Assembly (NCBI GenBank): GCA_963737625.1
Contig: CAVTTK010000005.1
Coordinates: 561,507-625,506 of the forward strand
DNA from: Bog-756 sp963737625
GTDB taxonomy: Bacteria > Actinomycetota > Acidimicrobiia > Acidimicrobiales > RAAP-2
Reading direction: 5' to 3'
DNA length: 64,000 nt
Below, in pieces: positions 25,948 to 34,384 of the stretch. Numbering within the stretch: the stretch's first letter is position 1; the number at the start of each line of letters is the position of its first letter. Under the pieces are notes generated by a model, which saw only the letters and a list, made by a program, of their open reading frames with translations, did not search any database and was not told where the DNA came from. Position numbers and translations under genes: made by a program.

Positions 25948-26115
25948 TATGGAAGCAGTCAACGTACGCAATGTCGCCTTTGCCCGCTCCTACCTCGTTC
26001 TCGAAGCCGAGTCCTCTGGTGGTCTCGAACCCAGTCAATCACAGGCCTTCCTGGTCTGACCGGGGGAATTGGCCGAATTGTGCGAACGGCGTGTGAACAG
26101 TTGCCGGACTGGGGA

Positions 26116-26139
26116 CGGTCGGTCGGTCGGTCGGTCGGT
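26116..26139. repeat. Tetranucleotide repeat (CGGT)x6
   Basis: Six perfect CGGT units lie in the control region between phaC and the XRE gene, 48 bases before the XRE start. Such repeats mutate by slippage and could change promoter spacing. Confidence 0.8.
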
Positions 26140-26187
26140 ACAGTGCAGCATGGCCCCTGTCCGGTTGCCGGCGACTCCGAGCCGGCC

Positions 26188-26625
26188 ATGACCGAAGACG
26201 GGACCGGTGATGGGAGCAGCGGTGGTTCGGGCGACCGTCCGGAGGGGCCGTGGGACACCTTCGGCGGCTACCTGCGCAGCCAGCGCCACCTGGCCCAGCT
26301 CAGCCTGCGGCAGCTGGCCGACCTGACCAAGGTGTCCAATCCCTACCTGAGCCAGATCGAGCGCGGCCTCCACCAGCCCTCCATCGCCGTGATCAAGTCC
26401 CTGGCCCAGGCCCTCAACCTGTCGGTCGGCGACCTGCTGGCCCAGGCCGCCGACATCGTCACCGGTGACGACGCCCCGTCGACCACCGAGGCCTCCATCC
26501 GCCGCGACCCCCGGCTCAACGACTCCCAGAAGCGCGCCCTCCTGGCCGTGTACGCCTCCATGGTGTCCGGGTCTGGTCCTCCGGCCGACCCCGGCGCCGG
26601 CGAAGGTTCCGGCGACGCCGCCTGA
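26188..26625 (+). CDS. XRE-family regulator next to the PHA synthase gene
   Basis: 145 residues with a Cro-type helix-turn-helix (FGGYLRSQRHLAQLSLRQLADLTKVSNPYLSQIERG..., about residues 25-85) and a Pro/Gly-rich tail after a short helical segment. It faces away from phaC, and divergent regulators of this type are common at PHA loci, so control of phaC and the phasin gene is likely. The start is the ATG at 26188; the frame upstream reads through antisense of phaC and is not real. Confidence 0.82.
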   Translation: MTEDGTGDGSSGGSGDRPEGPWDTFGGYLRSQRHLAQLSLRQLADLTKVSNPYLSQIERGLHQPSIAVIKSLAQALNLSVGDLLAQAADIVTGDDAPSTTEASIRRDPRLNDSQKRALLAVYASMVSGSGPPADPGAGEGSGDAA

Positions 26626-26944
26626 CGGACCGGGGCGAGGCGGCCGGGCCGCAAACCCCCTACCGGATCGGGGTGGCCACCCGGACTCCCGGTCCCCGAG
26701 GACGGTCCGTCAGGGGACGAGCGCCAGCACGTCGGCCACCGCTCGCCATGTCCTCACTCTTCTTGGCGGCCAACGATGCCTTACCAAGTACCACGACCAC
26801 CGGAACCGGAGTCACCACTGGGTACCGGTGCTGGGGATCGACGTCCGTCGGTTCTCGGCCCGCCGGGTGCACGGATACAGGGCGGGGCGCCCCTGACCGC
26901 TACCGTGAGGTCATCACCCGAGGAACCGACACCAGGAGGGCGCG
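26626..26944. other. Intergenic stretch with a long inverted repeat
   Basis: 319 bases between the XRE and SNF2 genes. TGACGGACCG (26623-26632) and CGGTCCGTCA (26703-26712) are perfect inverted copies 70 bases apart and could form a terminator-like stem for the XRE transcript. No gene seen. Confidence 0.5.
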
Positions 26945-29900
26945 GTGATCGCCCAGGGCGACGAGTCGGCGCTGGCGCGCCTGGTGGGGACGACCACCTT
27001 CGAGCGGGGGAGGGCCTACGCCGAGCACGGGGCGGTCCGCCACTGCACCTGGAACCCCGGTGGCACCCATGTCGTCGGTCAGGTGCAAGGTGGTGCGGCC
27101 CGACCCTATGTGGCCTCGGTCCGGTTGACCCGGTCGCCCAACCGTCAGCTGTCGGCCATCGAGGCCACCTGCAGCTGCCCGGTGGGCTACAACTGCAAGC
27201 ACGCCGTGGCCCTGGTGCTGGCCGACGAACCGGCTGAGGGCGCCTCCCAGGCCCCCACGCTCACCCTGGTGCGAGGGGACGTGGCGCCGACCGCCCGCTC
27301 CACCCCGAAGCGCACCGGTCGGACCGGCGCCGGTGGCCGCTCGGCCCACCCCTCGGATCCCGGCGGCCGGGACGGCGTCGCCGGAGGGGCGGACTGGGCC
27401 CTCCCCCTCGAGGCCCTGTTGGACGCCGGCGCCGACCCCGACGACCCGGTCGACGACAGCGGCCCGGCCGAGCTGGCCCTCCAGTTCGAGCTGATCGTCA
27501 CCCCCCAGGCCTCGGGGCGCCGCACCTCGGCGGTGGGGCCGGGCATCAGGATCCGCCCGGTCGTCCCCGGCCAGTCCGGCCGCTGGGTGCGGAGCGGTGT
27601 GTCGTGGTCGAGTCTCGAGTACTTCTCCTACGGTCGCCGACGGTCGCCCGGATTCGCCGAGCGGCTGCAGGTGGTCAAAGAGCTCCTGGCCCTGAGCCGG
27701 CTGTCCGGAGGACAGAACACCTACAGCTACACCGACGAGGTGGTGCGGCTGGAGGCCATCAACAGCCGCCGCCTGTGGGACCTGCTCGGGGAGGCCCGGG
27801 GTCTCGGGATCCCCCTCCTCCAGGCCGGTCGCCAGGCCCAGCCGGTGACCTTCCTGTCCACGGTCGCCGCCGTGACCATCGACGTGACCCGGACCCCGTC
27901 GGGGCTCCGGGCCCAGCCCCGCATCGGCACCGACACCGTGGACCTCCCCTTGGAGACGTCCATGCTCATCGGCCGGCCGGCCCACGGCATCGCCTGGTGG
28001 GACGAGACGGTGCCCACTCCGGGCACCAAGGCCGACGCCCCGGCCACCGGGCTCGGCCTGGCCGCCCTTGACACGCCGGTCGACGACGACCTCCGGGCCT
28101 TCCTCCGGACGGCCACGGTGGATGTGCCCCACCACGACGAGGAGCGCTTCGTGCGCGCCCTGGTGCCCCGCCTCCGCCGCCGGGTGCGGGTGGCCTCGAG
28201 TGACCACTCGGTCGAGCTGCCCGAGGCCCGGCCGGCCACCCTCATCCTCTCCCTCCGCCATGACGAGGGCCACCGCCTCCACCTGACCTGGACCATGGGG
28301 GGCGAGGGCATCGAGGGGCGCGAGCGCCTGTGGGGAGTGCGGGGGCGGTTTCGAGACCGGGCTGCCGAAGAGGTGGTCATGGAGGCGGTGGTGGACGTCC
28401 TTCGGCCCGTGCCCGAGCTGTTCGAACGGTGGCGGGCCGGTGACCGCCTGGCCGCCGAGAGCCACCTCGAGGGCATGGACGTGGTCCGGTTCATCAGCGA
28501 CCTGCTCCCCCGACTGGAGGCCACCGACGGGGTGACGGTGGAGCACGTCGGAACCCTGCCCGAGTACCGGGAGGCCGTCACCGCGCCGGTGGTCAACCTG
28601 GGCGGCCGGGCCACGAAGGACAACGACTGGTTCGACCTGACCATCAGCGTCACCGTGGGCGGGGAGAAGGTGCCCTTCACCGAGCTGTTCGTGGCCCTGG
28701 CCGAGGGGCAGGGCCACCTCATCCTCCCCTCGGGGACGTGGTTCTCCCTCGACAGCGAGGAGCTCGGCGAGCTGGCCCGGCTGATCGCCGAGGCCCGGGC
28801 CCTGCTCGACACCTCGGACGACGGGATCCGGCTCAGCCGCTTCCAGGCCAGCCTGTGGGAGGACCTCCAGCACCTGGGCGTGGTCACCGCCCAGGCCCGG
28901 GCCTGGGAGGAGTCGGTGCGCTCCCTGTCCGAGGCCGCCGACCGGACCGAGTACCCCAGCCCGGCCAGCCTCGAGGCCACCCTCCGGCCCTACCAGCTGG
29001 CCGGCTTCAACTGGCTGGCCTACCTCTACGAGCACCGTCTGGGCGGGGTCCTGGCCGACGACATGGGACTGGGCAAGACCCTCGAGGCCCTGGCCCTCAT
29101 GTGCCACACCAGGGATCGGGGCCTGAGCGACGCCCCCTGGCTGGTGGTGGCCCCGACCAGCGTGGTCGGCAACTGGGCCGCCGAGTGCCGCCGGTTCGCT
29201 CCCGGCCTCCAGGTGGTCACGGTCACCGAGACGGAGAAGCGTCGCGGCACGGCACTGGCCCGACACGCCGAGGGTGCCGACCTCGTCGTCACCTCCTACA
29301 GCCTGTTCCGCCTGGAGTACTCGGGCTACGCCGACATCGCCTGGACCGGACTCTTCTTGGACGAGGCCCAGTTCGCCAAGAACCGCCAGTCCCAGACCTA
29401 CCAGCGGGCCAAGCTGCTGCCCGCCCCGTTCAAGGTGTGCATGACCGGGACACCCATCGAGAACAACCTCATGGAGCTGTGGTCGCTGCTGTCCATCGCC
29501 GCACCGGGTCTGTTCACCAGCCCCGAGCGGTTCTCCGAGTACTACCGGCTGCCCATCGAGCGGAACGCCGACGCCGAGCGCCTGGCCCAGCTCCGACGTC
29601 GGGTCCGACCCCTCATGCTGCGTCGCACCAAAGAACAGGTGGCGAGCGACCTGCCCGACAAGCAGGAGGCCGTGCTCGAGCTCGACCTCAACCCCCGGCA
29701 CCACCGGATCTACCAGACCCACCTCCAGCGCGAGCGCCAGAAGGTCCTCGGGCTCCTCGGGGACATGAACAAGAACCGCATGGCCATCTTCTCGTCCCTC
29801 ACCCTGCTCCGCCAGGCCAGCCTGGACGTGTCGCTCATCGACGACGCCTACGACGGGGTCCCGTCCACCAAGCTCGACGCCCTGATGGAGATGTTGGAGG

Positions 29901-30367
29901 ACATCGTGGAGGACGGTCACCGCGTCCTGGTGTTCAGCCAGTTCACCCGGTTCCTCACCCTGGCCCGTCACCGGATCGAGAAGGCCGGCATCGACCTCTG
30001 CTATCTCGACGGCAAGACCCGCACGCGGGACCGGGTCATCGCCGAGTTCCGGGACGGGGCCGCCCCGGTGTTCCTCATCAGTCTCAAGGCCGGTGGCTTC
30101 GGACTCAACTTGACCGAGGCCGACTACTGCATCCTCCTCGACCCGTGGTGGAATCCGGCGACCGAGGCCCAGGCCGTGGACCGCGTCCACCGCATCGGCC
30201 AGACGCGCAAGGTCATGGTCTACCGCCTGGTGGCCAAGGACACCATCGAGGAGAAGGTCATGGCCCTCAAGGCCAAGAAGTCCGCCCTGTTCGCCGACGT
30301 GATGGACGCCGGTGGGCTCGAGTCGGGGGCGCTGACCGCCGCCGACATCCGCGGCCTGCTCGACTAA
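26945..30367 (+). CDS. SNF2-family DEAD-like helicase with SWIM zinc finger (HepA/RapA type)
   Basis: 1140 residues. SWIM zinc finger near the start (CSCPVGYNCKH, about residues 75-90), a long middle domain (180-640), then a SNF2 ATPase: motif I DDMGLGKT (about 705), motif II LDEAQ (about 805), 'GTPIENN' (motif III, about 835), and the C-terminal RecA lobe with 'VFSQFTRFL' and 'RVHRIGQTRKVMVYRLV'. Such proteins remodel DNA or displace bound proteins, and occur both as housekeeping factors and in defence islands. The GGAGGG ribosome-binding site supports the GTG start. Two toxin-antitoxin modules follow. Confidence 0.93.
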   Translation: MIAQGDESALARLVGTTTFERGRAYAEHGAVRHCTWNPGGTHVVGQVQGGAARPYVASVRLTRSPNRQLSAIEATCSCPVGYNCKHAVALVLADEPAEGASQAPTLTLVRGDVAPTARSTPKRTGRTGAGGRSAHPSDPGGRDGVAGGADWALPLEALLDAGADPDDPVDDSGPAELALQFELIVTPQASGRRTSAVGPGIRIRPVVPGQSGRWVRSGVSWSSLEYFSYGRRRSPGFAERLQVVKELLALSRLSGGQNTYSYTDEVVRLEAINSRRLWDLLGEARGLGIPLLQAGRQAQPVTFLSTVAAVTIDVTRTPSGLRAQPRIGTDTVDLPLETSMLIGRPAHGIAWWDETVPTPGTKADAPATGLGLAALDTPVDDDLRAFLRTATVDVPHHDEERFVRALVPRLRRRVRVASSDHSVELPEARPATLILSLRHDEGHRLHLTWTMGGEGIEGRERLWGVRGRFRDRAAEEVVMEAVVDVLRPVPELFERWRAGDRLAAESHLEGMDVVRFISDLLPRLEATDGVTVEHVGTLPEYREAVTAPVVNLGGRATKDNDWFDLTISVTVGGEKVPFTELFVALAEGQGHLILPSGTWFSLDSEELGELARLIAEARALLDTSDDGIRLSRFQASLWEDLQHLGVVTAQARAWEESVRSLSEAADRTEYPSPASLEATLRPYQLAGFNWLAYLYEHRLGGVLADDMGLGKTLEALALMCHTRDRGLSDAPWLVVAPTSVVGNWAAECRRFAPGLQVVTVTETEKRRGTALARHAEGADLVVTSYSLFRLEYSGYADIAWTGLFLDEAQFAKNRQSQTYQRAKLLPAPFKVCMTGTPIENNLMELWSLLSIAAPGLFTSPERFSEYYRLPIERNADAERLAQLRRRVRPLMLRRTKEQVASDLPDKQEAVLELDLNPRHHRIYQTHLQRERQKVLGLLGDMNKNRMAIFSSLTLLRQASLDVSLIDDAYDGVPSTKLDALMEMLEDIVEDGHRVLVFSQFTRFLTLARHRIEKAGIDLCYLDGKTRTRDRVIAEFRDGAAPVFLISLKAGGFGLNLTEADYCILLDPWWNPATEAQAVDRVHRIGQTRKVMVYRLVAKDTIEEKVMALKAKKSALFADVMDAGGLESGALTAADIRGLLD

Positions 30368-30520
30368 GAGTCGACATGACGACGACGGCGTAGAACCGTG
30401 AGGTCAGCAGGTCACCACGCGCACTGCCAACTCCATGGGGATCATTGGCTGTTCCCTTTTACGGGCTTCTTGTGGGTCGAAGGTGTTTGAGCCTCGGTCG
30501 TCGTCATAGTCCGAGATGAA

Positions 30521-30558
30521 TTGTACAGAGATGTACAGAGATGTACTATCCCTCTGTG
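30521..30558 (+). promoter_or_regulatory. Leaderless promoter with TGTAC repeats every 10 bp
   Basis: TTGTAC (30521-30526), a 17-base spacer and TACTAT (30544-30549) lead to a GTG start at 30556. TGTACA occurs at 30522-30527 and 30532-30537, and TGTACT at 30542, exactly ten bases apart on one face of the helix within the core promoter. This looks like a cooperative operator for the Phd-type antitoxin encoded there. Confidence 0.7.
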
Positions 30559-30849
30559 GACCGGAATGTGACCGTCAGCCAGGCTCGTGCCGCGCTTCCC
30601 GAGATCGTGCGGCGCGTCACCGGCGGCGAAGAGATCACGATCACCCGCCACGGAAAGGCTGTGGCGGTGGTGGTGCGTCCCGACGCGTTACGGGTGCGAC
30701 GGGCTGGCTCGGCGTTCGAGAGGGCGGTCGTGATCCGTGAACTTCTGGCCGCAGGCCGGTCCATTCCGGTCGATGCCGCACCTGCGCTCGGCCAAGGAGA
30801 GGCCGAGGTCATGATCGACGGCCTTCGAGCCGAGCGGTCCCGGCGCTGA
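30556..30849 (+). CDS. Antitoxin, Phd/YefM type
   Basis: 97 residues from the GTG at 30556, the base expected for transcription start, so the message appears leaderless (an ATG at 30541 would lie inside the promoter). The N terminus (NVTVSQARAALPEIVRRVTGGEEITITRHGKAVAVVV) is a classic Phd/YefM DNA-binding and dimerisation fold, followed by a toxin-binding tail. It precedes a PIN toxin gene by 12 bases. Expected to repress the module through the TGTAC repeats. Confidence 0.88.
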   Translation: MDRNVTVSQARAALPEIVRRVTGGEEITITRHGKAVAVVVRPDALRVRRAGSAFERAVVIRELLAAGRSIPVDAAPALGQGEAEVMIDGLRAERSRR

Positions 30850-30861
30850 TCGCTCTCTGCC

Positions 30862-31299
30862 GTGGATGCTTTCGACGCCGACGTTCTGATCTACGCCGCC
30901 GTCGCCGGTCACGAACTCGGGCGCCGAATCCGGGTCCTCTTCGCCGACCGGCCACGGGGGGAGAGCTTCGCGCCGGTAGGCATCGGGTCGGTGCTGCTGG
31001 TCCCCGAGTTGCTGACCGAGCCGATGCGCCGCGGAGCTGACGGCGAACTCTCATCACTTGCCTGGTTGCTCGGGCGGCTTGAGCTGCTTCCCACCGACCA
31101 GGCCACTGCAGAGCTGGCCACGTCGCTAGGCGCGACCTATGGGCTGCGTGCTGCTGACGCGGTACACCTGGCCACGGCTGTCGGGGCGGGTGCGGACCGG
31201 TTCATCACCAACAACATGGCCGATTTTCCCCGCTCGATCGCCGAGGTGGACGTAACCTACCCCGAGGATCTGGATGACGATCGGGCCGGGGGCCAGTGA
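30862..31299 (+). CDS. PIN-domain toxin partnered with a Phd antitoxin
   Basis: 145 residues. PIN acidic positions: Asp in 'AFDADVLIYAA' (near residue 6), Glu in 'ELLTEP' (about 52), Asp in 'LRAADAVHLATA' (about 99) and Asp in 'NNMADFPRSI' (about 118). Predicted RNase toxin. Gene order antitoxin-toxin, 12 bases apart. Pairing a Phd-type antitoxin with a VapC-type toxin is a known mixed combination. Confidence 0.82.
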   Translation: MDAFDADVLIYAAVAGHELGRRIRVLFADRPRGESFAPVGIGSVLLVPELLTEPMRRGADGELSSLAWLLGRLELLPTDQATAELATSLGATYGLRAADAVHLATAVGAGADRFITNNMADFPRSIAEVDVTYPEDLDDDRAGGQ

Positions 31300-31382
31300 C
31301 CTGAGCCGAAGGGCGGGTCCAGCGTCCAGCTAGTGGAAGGCTCGGGCGTGGAGCCAGGGCGCTCTCGGCAGAGGTGCCTGCG

Positions 31383-31961
31383 TCAGGCCGGCCAGCGATC
31401 GGTGAGGGCCGCCGGCGCCCAGGTCGGCCACACGGGGAACCCGACGACGACGCCCTCGATGAACATGGCCACCCGTCGGGGCCCGTCCCGGTGGGCGTTG
31501 TCCCAGAAGGTGGCCGATCCGGCCTTGGGCACGCCCTCGGCCACGATCGGCCACAGGCGGCGGTAGCGCCCGCGGATCTTGTCGTCCGGCACACCGTGTC
31601 CGCCGCTGGCCTTCCGGTACTCGACGCGGGCCACGGCCAAGTCGACGGGGACCATGAGCACGTGGAGCGCCACGTAGTAGCCCGCCGTTGCCGCTTCGTC
31701 CATCAGCTCGAGCTTGGACGGGTGCGAGAACACGGTTTCGGCGATCAGCGGGCGCCGGAGTTCGATCAGCCGCGACCGGGTGGCGGCGGCGATGGCCGCA
31801 GCTTCGTAGGCGTGGGATTCGGGTTCATCGGGCCAGTGGTGGGCGGCGATCTCGTCGGCGTTGACGAAGGCGGCACCCGGGAGGGTCGGCGCCAGGACGA
31901 GGCCGACGAACGTCGACTTCCCGGCGCCGTTCGGGCCGACCACCAGGTCGAGACGGCTCAC
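31383..31961 (-). CDS. Zeta-toxin-like P-loop kinase
   Basis: 192 residues. Walker A at the very start (VGPNGAGKST, residues 8-17), a substrate loop with 'FVNADEIA' and 'RRPLIAETVFSHPSKLELM', then a conserved arginine segment (YRKASGGHGVPDDKIRGRYRRLWPI). This is the arrangement of zeta/PezT kinases that phosphorylate cell-wall precursors or other nucleotides. The GTG start at 31961 overlaps the antitoxin stop by one base. Classic zeta toxins pair with epsilon antitoxins; here the partner is of another type. Confidence 0.82.
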   Translation of the reverse strand: MSRLDLVVGPNGAGKSTFVGLVLAPTLPGAAFVNADEIAAHHWPDEPESHAYEAAAIAAATRSRLIELRRPLIAETVFSHPSKLELMDEAATAGYYVALHVLMVPVDLAVARVEYRKASGGHGVPDDKIRGRYRRLWPIVAEGVPKAGSATFWDNAHRDGPRRVAMFIEGVVVGFPVWPTWAPAALTDRWPA

Positions 31962-32344
31962 TACGAGCGAGCAGCGATGACCGTCCGCGAGCCGTCGGGG
32001 CGGTGCTCCACCAGTGTGCCGTCGTCGGCCAGGGCGACGGTGGTCACGCCCTGGGCCGCCAGACGGGCTCCGAACGAGGTGGCGTCGGCCCGGGCCTGGA
32101 TGGCCACATCGAGTTCGGCGTTGGCCACCAGGCGCTCACTCTGGTCGAGCTGGCCGAGTTCCAGCGCTCCGGACAACGCGGCCTCGACCCGGCGGCGGGC
32201 CGCGGTCTCGTGCATGGAGACGGCCCTACCCACCCGGGCCCAGTGGTCCAGCTGCTGCTTGGCCGAGCGACTCTCGCGCCGGCCCTCCACGGCAGCGGAC
32301 TCCAGCAGGTCGACGGCGAAGCGGGTCGGTCGGTCAGTGGGCAT
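31961..32344 (-). CDS. Antitoxin-like partner of the zeta-type toxin (ParD-like)
   Basis: 127 residues. The middle segment (RRESRSAKQQLDHWARVGRAVSMH, about residues 22-45) resembles the ParD-like domain of type II antitoxins, followed by a helical linker and a C-terminal beta-hairpin (TTVALADDGTLVEHRPDGSRTVIAA). The ATG has a clear GGAGG five bases upstream, unlike the leaderless modules nearby. A perfect palindrome 36 bases upstream is its likely operator. Gene order and coupling with the kinase support a two-part module. Confidence 0.65.
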   Translation of the reverse strand: MPTDRPTRFAVDLLESAAVEGRRESRSAKQQLDHWARVGRAVSMHETAARRRVEAALSGALELGQLDQSERLVANAELDVAIQARADATSFGARLAAQGVTTVALADDGTLVEHRPDGSRTVIAARS

Positions 32345-32379
32345 CGGGGCCTCCAGTGGTCCGTCTCATACTGCTACAA

Positions 32380-32398
32380 GTGTATCATGATGATACAC
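32380..32398. promoter_or_regulatory. Palindromic operator of the zeta-type module
   Basis: GTGTATCA-TGA-TGATACAC is a perfect 19-bp palindrome at 32380-32398, upstream of the antitoxin start at 32344. Its AT-rich character and place in the promoter region suit autoregulation. Confidence 0.65.
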
Positions 32399-32677
32399 CA
32401 CCCAGGTCGGGGGATCGGGTGCGCGGTCTCGAGAAGCCGTGACCGACGGACCATGCCGTGTGGGACACGGATCTGGAGGACGTGAACCACGACCCGTCAG
32501 CGGCCCGATCGGAACCCAGCACGTGGCGTTGCGGGGGGTGCGGCACGGGGATAGCGTCCCACCACGCCGAGACGACGGTGGGCCGGGTCCTCGACGATGT
32601 CGAGTGCGTGGCCGCGGTCGCCCGGGTGGGGCGGAACCCGAGCCGGTCCGTCCCGGATGTGATCAGAAGGGCGGGAC
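32399..32677. other. Intergenic stretch, no supportable gene
   Basis: About 280 bases between the antitoxin operator and the aspartic-protease gene. Both strands have open frames with poor composition and no ribosome-binding site. Probably the control region of the secreted protein. Confidence 0.35.
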
Positions 32678-33799
32678 GTGATGCGCCGGAGTGCGGGCAG
32701 CGTGGTGGTCGGAGCGGTCGCCGTGGGGGTACTCGTCCTGCTCGCCGGGGCGGCCGTGGCTCCGGTCGCCGGGGCGCCGAACCGCGCCGCGGGACCGGGT
32801 TCCGCGCAGCTGACCAGCGTCGCCCAGGGCCCGTCGGCGGTGAAGGTGTTGCCCAACGTGGACAACTTCGCCCTGCCGCCGACCAGGGCCGGTTGCGGAG
32901 GTGCCCTCCAACTGCCCGGTGGGGCTTCACGCATACCGATCACCGTGAGCGAGGTCAAGGGGCAGGTCGAGGAGTTGGTGAACGTCTGCGTGGACGGGAA
33001 GGGGCCCTTCCCCTTCGAGATCGACACGGGAGCCGGGATCTCGGTGGTCGCCTCGTCCCTGGCGACGCAGCTCGCCCTGCCGGCTCTCGGAGCATCGGCC
33101 ACCGACGACGGCATCGGATGCTCGTTCACCGTGCAACCGGTGGCCATCGCCGCGTGGTCCGTGGGGGGCGTGAATCTCGCTCCCCAGCCGGTGATCTCCG
33201 GCACGCTGCCCGACTTCGGCATCCCCGGCCAGCCCGTCGGGCTGCTGGGCTCTGACGTCCTGCTCCGCTTCGGTGCCGTCCGGATCGACTTCGTGCACAA
33301 GTCCATGATCCTGGCGGGGCCCGAAGGGGGCGTGCCGTCCGGAAATGTCACGGCCCACGGGGAGACTGGTCCCTTGCCCACAGGAGCGGTGTTGCCGGGC
33401 CGGAGGGGGACGTCCGTGCCCACCACCGTCGTCCTGACTCCCGGAGCCGTAGCCATGGATGTGCGGATCCGCTTCGGCCACGGACCCAGTGGGACGTTCA
33501 ATGTCGACACCGGGACGACCCAGTCGGAGGTCGACTCAGCGGTGGCCCGGTCCCAGCACCTGGTCCACACCAACCTGGTCCAGACCACGTACAGCTCGTG
33601 CGCCACGATCAACGCCCCGCTGGTCCACAGCGGCCCGTGGTCGATTCCCGGCGTCCCCCTGCAGCCCCAGCTGATCGAGTCGTCCCCCTTCGGTCCGGCC
33701 ACGAACCAGGGCGTGTACGGGACCCTGGGATCCGATCAACTCATCCGCTTCCACTGGGTCGTCTTCGACTACACGGGAGGACGCCTGATCCTGGGGTAG
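32678..33799 (+). CDS. Secreted aspartic-protease-like protein with two DTG motifs
   Basis: 373 residues. A signal sequence (residues 1-32, Val/Ala-rich) precedes the mature protein. Two catalytic-type motifs occur in one chain: DTGAG at Asp116 ('FEIDTGAGISVVA') and DTGTT at Asp277 ('FNVDTGTTQSEVD'), 161 residues apart, each starting a similar lobe that ends in a hydrophobic 'GxLGSD' loop (LLGSDVLLRF near 190, TLGSDQLIRF near 355). Retropepsin-like bacterial proteins usually have one lobe per chain, so this looks like an internal duplication resembling pepsin. The start could be the GTG at 32678 or the ATG at 32681. Whether it is proteolytic is untested. Confidence 0.7.
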   Translation: MMRRSAGSVVVGAVAVGVLVLLAGAAVAPVAGAPNRAAGPGSAQLTSVAQGPSAVKVLPNVDNFALPPTRAGCGGALQLPGGASRIPITVSEVKGQVEELVNVCVDGKGPFPFEIDTGAGISVVASSLATQLALPALGASATDDGIGCSFTVQPVAIAAWSVGGVNLAPQPVISGTLPDFGIPGQPVGLLGSDVLLRFGAVRIDFVHKSMILAGPEGGVPSGNVTAHGETGPLPTGAVLPGRRGTSVPTTVVLTPGAVAMDVRIRFGHGPSGTFNVDTGTTQSEVDSAVARSQHLVHTNLVQTTYSSCATINAPLVHSGPWSIPGVPLQPQLIESSPFGPATNQGVYGTLGSDQLIRFHWVVFDYTGGRLILG

Positions 33800-34202
33800 T
33801 GGCCGGCACCATGGGGGGTGGCCGGTGCATCGAGGCCGTCCGGAACGGAGTCAGTGGGCGGGCTGGGCCGCGTGGTGCCGGCCTCCGGTGCAGGCTGAGT
33901 GTCTCCGTGGCGCCCAGGGCCACCACGGTGGAGTTCCTCGTCCCCGACTCCGAGACCAGAGCCAACTCGCCGAAGTGGCTCCCCGGACCCTCGACCAGCA
34001 GCGTGGCCACGTCCCCCCGCGGCGTGGTGACCCGCATGGCCACGTGGCCCCGATCGATCAGGTGCAGGGTGTCACCCGGGTCGCCTTCGTGGAAGATGAC
34101 CTCGCCCCGTCGGAAGCGCCGCCGCCGGGCCAGGGTGAGCACCTCCCGACGTTCCACTTCGGACAGGGACGGCAGCAGCGGCCACTCCATCAGTTGTTCC
34201 AT
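33741..34202 (-). pseudogene. Cyclic-nucleotide-binding domain fragment (CRP/FNR-like)
   Basis: The N-terminal 100 residues (LLPSLSEVERREVLTLARRRRF... GSHFGELALVSESGTRNSTVVAL) form a complete cNMP-binding domain with its phosphate-binding FGELAL loop and arginine. After 'ETLSL' the sequence turns into Arg/Pro-rich residues that run antisense into the protease gene, so a normal CRP helix-turn-helix is absent. Either a C-terminal deletion or a short stand-alone domain. It follows an ABC ATPase carrying the same kind of domain. Confidence 0.65.
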
Positions 34203-34384
34203 CCTTCCCGGTCCGGGCGCCTCGATCGGGCCGGGGCCGGGACGCTCCCCGGCCGTGTGCATCCTCCACCATCAGAGTCCTCCGTGTCCCTTCCCCAGCC
34301 GAGCCGCTCCGCTTCCCTGGTGGGCCGGTCCTTGTGTGCCCCCCGGCCGACGCCGACCGGACGCCACCGGCGCGGTGGGCTGGT

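Noticed and set aside
22633..26625. A plus-strand frame open for 1330 codons through the acyl-CoA synthetase and PHA synthase genes
   Set aside because: It is antisense to two well-recognised minus-strand genes, is Gly/His/Val-rich without motifs, and is a typical effect of high GC codon bias. Only its last 145 codons (XRE gene) are real.
26900..30190. A minus-strand frame of 1096 codons over the SNF2 helicase
   Set aside because: It is antisense to the helicase and has no known motif.
26945..32344. A defence island formed by the SNF2 helicase and the two following TA modules
   Set aside because: The helicase looks like the common actinobacterial SWIM-SNF2 type and no nuclease, methylase or other defence gene is present, so adjacency alone is too weak.
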